Below are positions 25,990 through 32,124 of a DNA stretch of 32,124 bases, one piece after another. Location: contig UQYV01000039.1 of the NCBI GenBank assembly GCA_900545245.1, positions 1-32,124 on the forward strand, in the 5' to 3' direction. Under the pieces are notes generated by a model. That model saw only the letters and a list, made by a program, of their open reading frames with translations. It was not told where the DNA came from and made no database searches. Source of the DNA: an uncultured Bacteroidales bacterium (lineage in GTDB: Bacteria; Bacteroidota; Bacteroidia; Bacteroidales; UBA932). Numbering within the stretch: position 1 is the first letter of the stretch; each line of letters begins with the position of its first letter. The translations under genes were made by a program, and so were the position numbers.

Positions 25990-28890
25990 ATGAGGAAGAT
26001 AATCCCGTTTTTGACACTTATTCTGGTCGGCACAACGGTACTGGCGCAGACCGTGACGGTCAAGGACACCGTCTACACGACCTACGGATTTTCGGATCCG
26101 AACCCGATTCCACTAACATCGGGAAATGTGTATCCGTATCATAAATATGAAACTTTCGACTTCGACTCCACGCAGAGGATATGGAAGGTTGTGGTTCTCG
26201 AAAACGATTGGATTCGTGTGCGCATAATGCCGGAAATCGGCGGCAAGATATGGTCCGTCTATGACAAGACAACGGGAAAAGAAATGTTTTATGACAACGA
26301 TGTCGTGAAGTTCCGTGAAATTTCGCTCCGTGGCCCATGGACCAGCGGTGGAATTGAGTTTAACTACGGAATCATCGGTCACGCCCCTTCTTGTGCCCAT
26401 CCCGTTGAGTGGAAGACGGAGGTCAAGGAGGACGGAAGCGTGAGCTGCTACATCGGAGTGCTCGAACTGCTTACCCGCACTTCGTGGACGGTGGAGATCA
26501 ATCTTCCCAAGGACGCGGTGTGGTTGAGGACGCGCTCGTTTTGGCACAACGCCTCCGGTGAGTATCAGCCCTATTACACCTGGGCAAACTCCGGTGTCAA
26601 GGCTTCTGACGACCTCGAACTTATATACCCGTCGGTGTACACTATCGGGCATGACGGTGTCACTACCCCATATCCAGTCGATGAAGCCGGTCGCGACCTG
26701 TCGCTCTATGCGAATCAGAATTTCGGCATTGACAAATCCTTTCATCCAGGAGGCTCCCACAAGGGCTTTTTCGGTGCATATTGGAAACATGACGATTTTG
26801 GAATGCTCCACTATGCCCTTCGCGACGAAAAGCTCGGACGTAAATACTTCAGTTGGGCACAGTCGCAACAGGGTGACATCTGGGTGGGGCTGCTCACCGA
26901 CAAGAGCCCGCAGTATGTCGAGCTTCAGAGCGGCAGACTCTTCAACCAGAATCTTCTTAATAGCGTAGATACTCCGTTCAAGCAGACTCTTTTCACGCCT
27001 TATGGAACCGACGAATGGAACGAGTATTGGCTTCCTGTGGCTGGAATCGGTGGTGCTGATGAGGTGAGCCTGCGTGCCGTGGTAAAGATGAATGGAAATG
27101 TTTTGGGGATATATCCTCTCACCGCCCTTTCCGGAAGGTTTGTGGTCGAGGATGCTTCGGGCCGAGAGATTGTCTCGCGCGAGGTGAATCTTCCGACTGC
27201 TGTACCTTTCTTTGAGAGACTGCCTGCTGATGTTGTTCCGGCAAAGGTTTATATTGGCTCTTATAGGCTTTGGAGTGCTGATACTCAGGAGATTGATCGT
27301 CCTCACAAAATCAATCCGGAGTTCAGTCTCAGCTCTGCCGAAGGGCAGATGATTTACGCGAAATATCTTTACGGAATGCGCTATTACAAGGAGGCAGAGA
27401 TGCACGCAGACAAGGCTCTCGACCTTGAGCCGTCCCTCGCTCCGGCGCTGAACCTCAAGGCGCTTTTGCTGAATAGGAAACTGGACTTTGCCGGTGCTTA
27501 TGAGACAGCCGGACGCGCATTGGCAATTGATGAGTATGACCCGATGGCGAACTATATATGTGGTCAGGCGTCCGAAGGGCTCGGTAAGATTTACGACGCG
27601 ATGGATCGTTTCGAGGTTGCTGCCATCACTTCGGAACTGCGCAGCGCAGCGCAAATGCAGCTCGCGCGGCTTCATTTTCTTGACGGTCAGAGGGAATTAG
27701 CGGCAGATTACGCACGTAAGTCGCTGGTCGGCAATGCCTACAACCTGTCGGCCTACGAACTGCTCTACCAAGCAGAGCCGTCGGAGAAATGGTTTTCTGC
27801 CATCGAGTCGCTTGACCCTCTTTGCCCTTTCCCGACCATGGAGCGTATGCTTGCAGGGGAGATTTCAGCTTCGGAACTCGTTGCTTCGGTGAAGGAGGAA
27901 CTTCGCTGGCAGGTCTATCTCGAGTACGCCGCCCTTTACAGCCGTCTCGGTCTTTCCGACAAGGCGACGAGGCTTCTTGATTCCTGTCCAGAGCAGAACG
28001 CGTTGCTTGCTGCGTGGAAGGCGTGGCTCAGGAACGATGTAACTGCGCTTTCTTCGGTTGAGGAGTCCGCGATTGACCTTGTGTTCCCTTTCAGAGCGGA
28101 GTCGTGGCAGCCGCTCGAATGGGCAGTGAAGAACGGCGGTGGATGGAAGGCTAGGTATATGTTCGCGATGCTTGAGGACTTCCTTGGACACCGCGCGGAG
28201 GCAGTGACGACATTGTCCGGCTATGAACCTGACTATGCGCCTTTCTACGCTTTTAGAAGCGCTCTTACGGACTCTCAGTCCGATATCGAGAAGGCCTTGA
28301 GGCTCGACCCTCTGCAGTGGCGCTATGTCCAGAGCCTCGCCATGCGTCATTACCGCTCTGGGGACTATGCCAAGGCTCTCAAGGTTGTTGAACCATATTA
28401 TCTTAGGAATAAGGATAATTTCCACATCGGCGACACCTATCTCAAGACCCTCATCGCCCTTGGGCAGTACGACAAGGCGAACAAAGTCATCACCGGAATG
28501 CGCATCCTTCCTTTTGAGGGGCAGAGCGGCAGTCATGTGATGTGGCGCGACATAAAGCTCCACCTTGCGGCAGAGTGCCTTGACAGGGGCAATCCGAAGG
28601 CTGCCCTCAAGCGCATCGATGAAGCTCTTGAATGGCCTGAGAACTTGGGAGTCGGTAAACCTTATGACAATCTTGTCGATACCTCGTCTGAAGACTTGCT
28701 CCGCGCCGTAGCCTACGCCCGTCTTGGCGACTCTGCTAAGGCACAGGAAACCCTCGCGAAGCTGTACGATTCCGATGACTCCAAGGCAGAGTTCTTCAAG
28801 ACTGCCACCACCAAGGTGAACGGCAGGTTCCCTAAGCTCTCGCCTATGCTCGGTAATATGGACTCGTCATTGGACAAGAAACTGTTCTGA
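25990..28890 (+). CDS. DUF5107-TPR protein (putative carbohydrate-active)
   Basis: The 966-residue protein has a signal peptide (MRKIIPFLTLILVGTTVLAQ) and a beta-rich N-terminal half (about 40-430) resembling DUF5107: VVVLENDWIRVRIMPEIGGK, RGPWTSGGIEFNYG, HPVEWKTEVKEDGSV, WLRTRSFWHNASGEYQPYYTWANSGVKASDD and EYWLPVAGIGG. The pattern recalls galactose-mutarotase-like sugar-binding folds. The C-terminal half (about 445-930) is a chain of tetratricopeptide repeats (KYLYGMRYYKEAEMHADKALDLEPSLAPALNLKALLL and later units). DUF5107-TPR fusions are common in glycan loci; their reaction is not known to me. It ends the locus and is followed by structured repeat copy 2. Confidence 0.8.
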   Translation: MRKIIPFLTLILVGTTVLAQTVTVKDTVYTTYGFSDPNPIPLTSGNVYPYHKYETFDFDSTQRIWKVVVLENDWIRVRIMPEIGGKIWSVYDKTTGKEMFYDNDVVKFREISLRGPWTSGGIEFNYGIIGHAPSCAHPVEWKTEVKEDGSVSCYIGVLELLTRTSWTVEINLPKDAVWLRTRSFWHNASGEYQPYYTWANSGVKASDDLELIYPSVYTIGHDGVTTPYPVDEAGRDLSLYANQNFGIDKSFHPGGSHKGFFGAYWKHDDFGMLHYALRDEKLGRKYFSWAQSQQGDIWVGLLTDKSPQYVELQSGRLFNQNLLNSVDTPFKQTLFTPYGTDEWNEYWLPVAGIGGADEVSLRAVVKMNGNVLGIYPLTALSGRFVVEDASGREIVSREVNLPTAVPFFERLPADVVPAKVYIGSYRLWSADTQEIDRPHKINPEFSLSSAEGQMIYAKYLYGMRYYKEAEMHADKALDLEPSLAPALNLKALLLNRKLDFAGAYETAGRALAIDEYDPMANYICGQASEGLGKIYDAMDRFEVAAITSELRSAAQMQLARLHFLDGQRELAADYARKSLVGNAYNLSAYELLYQAEPSEKWFSAIESLDPLCPFPTMERMLAGEISASELVASVKEELRWQVYLEYAALYSRLGLSDKATRLLDSCPEQNALLAAWKAWLRNDVTALSSVEESAIDLVFPFRAESWQPLEWAVKNGGGWKARYMFAMLEDFLGHRAEAVTTLSGYEPDYAPFYAFRSALTDSQSDIEKALRLDPLQWRYVQSLAMRHYRSGDYAKALKVVEPYYLRNKDNFHIGDTYLKTLIALGQYDKANKVITGMRILPFEGQSGSHVMWRDIKLHLAAECLDRGNPKAALKRIDEALEWPENLGVGKPYDNLVDTSSEDLLRAVAYARLGDSAKAQETLAKLYDSDDSKAEFFKTATTKVNGRFPKLSPMLGNMDSSLDKKLF

Positions 28891-28907
28891 GAAAACATTG
28901 TTTGAGA

Positions 28908-29023
28908 GGGGTTGATAAAAAGATGGAGTGCAAGGCGCACGAGAAATTCAACCCGGAGCAACCTTATGGTTGTGAGGATTTGAATTTTTCGTGGAACGCG
29001 GCAATCCGCTTTTTTGCAACCCC
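28908..29023. repeat. structured palindromic element, copy 2
   Basis: This 116-bp element is the inverted-orientation homologue of 23991-24107. Outer stem: GGGGTTG/CAACCCC plus AAAAAG/CTTTTT. Then comes a 15/15 internal loop (28923-28937 and 28994-29008), a 14-bp central stem (28938-28951 with 28980-28993, one G-U), a 7/7 loop, and CAACC/GGTTG around TTAT. On the plus strand its end GCGG-CAAT-CCGC-TTTTTT (28999-29015) also looks like an intrinsic terminator for the DUF5107 gene. It ends just before the stop codon of the convergent AspT-type gene. Confidence 0.85.
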
Positions 29024-29024
29024 G

Positions 29025-30722
29025 TTATAGGCAGAACAACATCAGCATCTGCGCGGTAATTACCCTCAGGAACATGCACACCGGATAAACCGTGGCGTAG
29101 GCTACTGAAGGCTCGTCGTCCTCAACTGTGCTCAGTGCATAGTTGAGGGCTATTGGGTTTGCCATCGCACCGCAGATCATTCCGACATTGGACGCGTAGT
29201 CGGTCTTGCAGAACTTTGACGCCACAAAACCGACAATCAGAACCGGAACAATGGCGAGCAGGATGCTTACTCCAATCCAAAGCAGTCCTTCCGGGCGGAA
29301 CACTGTCTCGAAGAACCCTGGACCTGCGCTCAGTCCAAGAGCTGCAAGATAAACCGTCAGACCGAGTTGGCGCAGCATCAGGTTGGCACTGTAGGTGGTG
29401 TAGGTCGTGAGGTGGAAACGCGGCCCGTAGGCACCCATTAGAATCCCCACGATAATCGGTCCTCCGGCAATTCCGAGCTTAATCGGCACGCTCATTCCCG
29501 GGATTGACAGAGGGATGCATCCGAGAATCAGTCCCAGCACGACTCCGATGAAAATCGAGAACATATTCGGATTTCTCAACTCCTTTTCCTTATTTCCCAG
29601 CACTGCGGCCACATTGTCAATCGCCTTCGCCTGTCCGACGATGGTGAGCTTGTCGCCCATCTGGAGCACGAGACTGCTCGACGGAAGGATATCGATTCCC
29701 GCGCGGTTCACTCTCGTAACATTGATTCCGAATGAGTTACGAAGATGCAGGTCCCCGATTTTCGCTCCGTTCACCTTTTCCTTGGTCACAAGCACATGGC
29801 GTGACACAAGTTGTCCGTCAATCGAGTTCCAGTCTATGTCCTTCTTGTTCCAATCCTTATCCACAATCTTTCCGAACAGGCGCTCGGCAATCCCTACCTC
29901 CTTTTCCTTGCACAGCGCGAGCACGTGTTCCCCCTCTTCGAGCACCGTGTCACCGTTAGGGATTATCACCATTCCTTTCGGTCCCTCCTCATGTTCCTTG
30001 TCGGTGAATTTCCATACCCTCGACACCACGATATGAAAGGATGTTCCCTTCATGATTCCCTTAATTGTCTTTCCGAATATCGCCGGATTGCTGATTACGA
30101 ACTCCGTTATGAATGTCGGGTTGTCGTGTAGATCCTTTTCCTCCTTCGTGCCCTTATGGAATATGGCCTTTAGAATTATGACACAGAGAATTACGCACAT
30201 CACACCGAAGGGATATCCCACCGCGCAGGCCATCGCCATCTCGTTAGAGACAGTAGTCGCGGAAGGCGAGTGATCCAAAAGCGCCTGCTGCGCCGCTCCG
30301 AGCATAGGGGTGTTTGTCACCGCTCCAGAGAATAGTCCCATCGACACCGGCAGTGACAGACCCGTGCACCACCATACTCCGAGCGTCATGAGAATCCCGA
30401 GCACGAGCACTCCGAACGCCAGCAAGTTCAGCTTGATGCCTCCTTTCTTCAGCGATGGGAAGAAGCTCGGTCCCACCTGCACTCCGAGTGCATAGACGAA
30501 AAGTATCAGCCCGAAATTCTGCGCAAGCGCAAGCATCTGAGGATCAATCATAAACCCGAGATGTCCCGCGAGAATCCCCGCGAAAAACACAAATGTAATC
30601 CCCAGAGACACGCCCTTGAACTTTATCTTGTTACAGGCCAGCCCCACCGCACAAATGAGCGACAGTACAACAATCGCCTGTGTAAATGTCTGTTTCTCAA
30701 ATAAGTCTATAAACCAGTTCAT
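29025..30722 (-). CDS. AspT/YidE/YbjL-family putative transporter
   Basis: The 565-residue inner-membrane protein has the duplicated layout of this family: about five helices at the N-terminus (1-165), two soluble TrkA-C (RCK-C) domains in the middle (about 195-285 and 290-375; VVSRVWKFTDKEHEEGPKGM and SSLVLQMGDKLTIVG), and about six helices at the C-terminus (385-565) with LGLSAGPGFFETVF. AspT itself exchanges aspartate for alanine, but most relatives have no known substrate. It starts 2 nt after the stop of the second chromate transporter gene, so the three leftward genes form one operon. Confidence 0.85.
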   Translation of the reverse strand: MNWFIDLFEKQTFTQAIVVLSLICAVGLACNKIKFKGVSLGITFVFFAGILAGHLGFMIDPQMLALAQNFGLILFVYALGVQVGPSFFPSLKKGGIKLNLLAFGVLVLGILMTLGVWWCTGLSLPVSMGLFSGAVTNTPMLGAAQQALLDHSPSATTVSNEMAMACAVGYPFGVMCVILCVIILKAIFHKGTKEEKDLHDNPTFITEFVISNPAIFGKTIKGIMKGTSFHIVVSRVWKFTDKEHEEGPKGMVIIPNGDTVLEEGEHVLALCKEKEVGIAERLFGKIVDKDWNKKDIDWNSIDGQLVSRHVLVTKEKVNGAKIGDLHLRNSFGINVTRVNRAGIDILPSSSLVLQMGDKLTIVGQAKAIDNVAAVLGNKEKELRNPNMFSIFIGVVLGLILGCIPLSIPGMSVPIKLGIAGGPIIVGILMGAYGPRFHLTTYTTYSANLMLRQLGLTVYLAALGLSAGPGFFETVFRPEGLLWIGVSILLAIVPVLIVGFVASKFCKTDYASNVGMICGAMANPIALNYALSTVEDDEPSVAYATVYPVCMFLRVITAQMLMLFCL

Positions 30723-30724
30723 AA

Positions 30725-31273
30725 TCAGTATATGATATAGCCTAACACTCCCGCCACGACAATAATCAGAATCGCGTTCGCCTTAAAGAACATGTGTGCA
30801 ACGAATGCCCCCACGAACAGCACCCAAGACTTCCAGTCGGGAAAATTTTCCGGCGTCATCAGGAGTACGGCGGCCGCTCCGATAAGTCCGGCGACTGTGG
30901 GTTTCAGCCCGTTCATCACACCTTTATATATATTGCTGCGGCTGAACCTTTCAAATGCGAAACATATTCCCAGAACGATGAGGAACGATGGCAACACCAC
31001 GGCACTTGTCGCAGTAAAGGAACCAAGGACGCACATCCATTCCGCCGCACCGGCATTCTGGAGCACCGTGTAGCCGATGTATGTCGCAGAATTGATGCCT
31101 ATGGGACCCGGGGTCATCTGTGAAATCGCCACAATGTCGGTGAACGCCGCATCGGTAATCCATCCGTGGACCTCGACGACCTGATGCTGGATTAGCGAAA
31201 GCATCGCATAGCCCCCTCCGATTGTGAACGCCCCGATGACGAAGAATGTATAGAAAAGCTGAAGGAATATCAT
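30725..31273 (-). CDS. chromate transporter half-protein (CHR family), second
   Basis: This 182-residue protein is one CHR domain with about five to six membrane helices. It carries the family motifs FFVIGAFTIGGGYAMLSLIQ and AISQMTPGPIGINSATYIGY. Short CHR proteins are usually encoded as adjacent pairs whose two halves act together, whereas long ChrA fuses both. Its partner ends 10 nt upstream. The substrate may be chromate or another oxyanion; in gut anaerobes resistance has rarely been shown, so the name reflects family only. Confidence 0.88.
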   Translation of the reverse strand: MIFLQLFYTFFVIGAFTIGGGYAMLSLIQHQVVEVHGWITDAAFTDIVAISQMTPGPIGINSATYIGYTVLQNAGAAEWMCVLGSFTATSAVVLPSFLIVLGICFAFERFSRSNIYKGVMNGLKPTVAGLIGAAAVLLMTPENFPDWKSWVLFVGAFVAHMFFKANAILIIVVAGVLGYIIY

Positions 31274-31283
31274 GTTTTCCGGG

Positions 31284-31871
31284 TTATTTCGTGTTCTCCG
31301 ATTTCATTCTTTTTTCGCGATATACGGATATCCCGAGAAATATGACGATGACACAGAGAAGTATATATATAGGTGAGACTCCGAGAAACCCGACAAGGGC
31401 AAGAACGACCGCCGAGAGAATCCATTTCCACCATGTATCGTCCGATTTTCGCGCCATGTTTATCATAGGAACGAGGATAAGTGCGACGACGACGGGACGT
31501 ATTCCTTTGAATACGCGAATTACAATCGGATTGTCCTGAAATCCGCTGAATGCCATCGCAATCGCGAGTATTATGAGAAATGACGGTAGTATGCTCGCGA
31601 GCGTCGCCACGATGCTGCCCTTCACTCCACGGAGTCTGAATCCGGTGAATATGGATATGTTGACGGCAAGAAGGCCCGGGGCTGTCTGGGCGAGGGTTAT
31701 GAGCTCGGAGAAGTCATCCTCGCTCAGCCAGTTCCTGCGCACGATTTCGTTCTGGATGAGCGAAATCATGGCGTAGCCTCCTCCGATCGTGAACGCGCCA
31801 ATCTTTGCAAACACCCCGAAAAGTTGCCATAGAGAGGCGCTTTTTTGCTCCTTATTTTGTCCGTTTTCCAT
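31284..31871 (-). CDS. chromate transporter half-protein (CHR family), first
   Basis: The 195-residue CHR-domain protein shows GVFAKIGAFTIGGGYAMISLIQNEIV and TLAQTAPGLLAVNISIFTGFRLRG, followed by hydrophobic helices. It pairs with the next gene to make up a full ChrA equivalent. The ATG at 31871 is preferred; a four-codon longer start at 31883 would leave almost no leader after the TACTTTTG element at 31892-31899. First gene of a three-gene leftward operon. Confidence 0.87.
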   Translation of the reverse strand: MENGQNKEQKSASLWQLFGVFAKIGAFTIGGGYAMISLIQNEIVRRNWLSEDDFSELITLAQTAPGLLAVNISIFTGFRLRGVKGSIVATLASILPSFLIILAIAMAFSGFQDNPIVIRVFKGIRPVVVALILVPMINMARKSDDTWWKWILSAVVLALVGFLGVSPIYILLCVIVIFLGISVYREKRMKSENTK

Positions 31872-31891
31872 CAATCTCTCCATTGTGGGGG

Positions 31892-31899
31892 CAAAAGTA
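31892..31899 (-). promoter_or_regulatory. probable -7 element of the chromate transporter operon
   Basis: TACTTTTG on the minus strand fits TAnnTTTG. The region expected to hold the -33 box is a T run without a clear TTTG. Transcription would start at about 31886, about 15 nt before the chosen ATG. Confidence 0.45.
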
Positions 31900-31930
31900 G
31901 AAAAAATAATCGAAAAAAAACGAGAAAATG

Positions 31931-31961
31931 TTTGGTAGTTTCCAAAAAGTCCGTATCTTTG
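31931..31961 (+). promoter_or_regulatory. consensus promoter, probably of an rRNA operon
   Basis: TTTGG begins at 31931 and TATCTTTG occupies 31954-31961, with exactly 19 nt between TTTG and TATCTTTG, a full match to the Bacteroidetes consensus. It is back to back with the leftward chromate transporter operon. What follows has no reading frame but has rRNA-leader features. Confidence 0.75.
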
Positions 31962-31966
31962 CAGCC

Positions 31967-32124
31967 CATTTGAGAAATACAGGTGGTTAACACGATGAGA
32001 GATCAGGTGTTGATTTGAATTGAAAGTTCATTGAAAAGACTGAGAGGAAGAAACTTCCGAGTCCCAAACAAACGACGCGAGTCGGGGAGTTCGGAAGGTG
32101 TACAAGAGCAAGTACCGAAAAATA
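31967..32124 (+). other. probable rRNA operon leader with boxA
   Basis: About 160 nt downstream of a strong promoter contain no credible reading frame. GTTCATTGAAAA (32026-32037) closely resembles the boxA antitermination signal of rRNA operons (as in Bacillus, TGTTCTTTGAAAA). It is followed by nested hairpins: CTTCCGA/TCGGAAG (32054-32060 with 32091-32097) enclosing CGAC-GCGA-GTCG (32073-32084, a GNRA loop). The expected 16S gene would begin beyond the window edge, so identification is inference. Confidence 0.55.

Noticed and set aside
26113..27675. 520-aa open frame on the minus strand
   Set aside because: It is antisense to the DUF5107-TPR gene, whose family motifs are clear; long antisense frames are common in GC-moderate genes and this one has no recognisable domain.
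28908..29023. Copy 2 as an ordinary intrinsic terminator only
   Set aside because: GCGG-CAAT-CCGC-TTTTTT can terminate transcription, but this explains just the last 17 nt and not the 116-bp structure shared with copy 1.

Overview
The window looks like a chromosomal segment of a gut-type Bacteroidales bacterium. The evidence is SusC/SusD outer-membrane pairs, lipoproteins with a Cys followed by polar/acidic residues, a Bat (Bacteroides aerotolerance) operon, and promoters of the Bacteroidetes sigma-ABfr type (TTTG, about 19 nt, TAnnTTTG) in front of several genes. I cannot assign a genus. No CRISPR array, tRNA or complete insertion sequence is visible.

Left part (1-2.5 kb): an nfeD-slipin membrane pair runs rightward. 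It converges on truA, and the two coding regions overlap by 11 bp; a strong hairpin lies inside the truA 3' end. Next, 2.66-11.26 kb is one long rightward operon: a MoxR AAA+ ATPase, a DUF58 protein, a membrane-anchored DUF4381-like protein, BatA and BatB (vWA proteins), BatC (TPR) and a fused BatD-BatE. Proteins of this type are thought to form a MoxR/vWA envelope-maintenance machine. A 32-bp direct repeat occurs twice between truA and moxR.

Middle (11.3-16.3 kb): a secreted GH2 beta-galactosidase, then on the opposite strand a Fur-family regulator and a ROK-family repressor. The ROK gene is split by a frameshift in a run of seven C. A 324-bp divergent intergenic region (16304-16627) separates ROK from susC. 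It holds two identical 15-bp AT-rich boxes 43 bp apart and probable promoters for both directions.

Polysaccharide-utilisation locus (16.6-28.9 kb): susC, susD, a putative surface glycan-binding lipoprotein, two paralogous DUF4838 lipoproteins, a small CBM9-like lipoprotein and a large DUF5107-TPR protein. None of the genes downstream of susCD belongs to a glycosidase family I recognise with confidence, so this may be an uncharacterised glycan system. Two ~117-bp structured palindromes (23991-24107 and 28908-29023) lie in opposite orientation around the last three genes. Their internal loops are the same in sequence, while their central stems differ but stay paired, which is covariation expected of a functional hairpin.

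Right end (29-32.1 kb): a leftward operon of two half-size chromate transporter proteins and an AspT/YidE-type transporter. Facing right at the end is a consensus promoter followed by a boxA-like sequence and stable hairpins, probably the leader of an rRNA operon whose 16S gene starts beyond the window.
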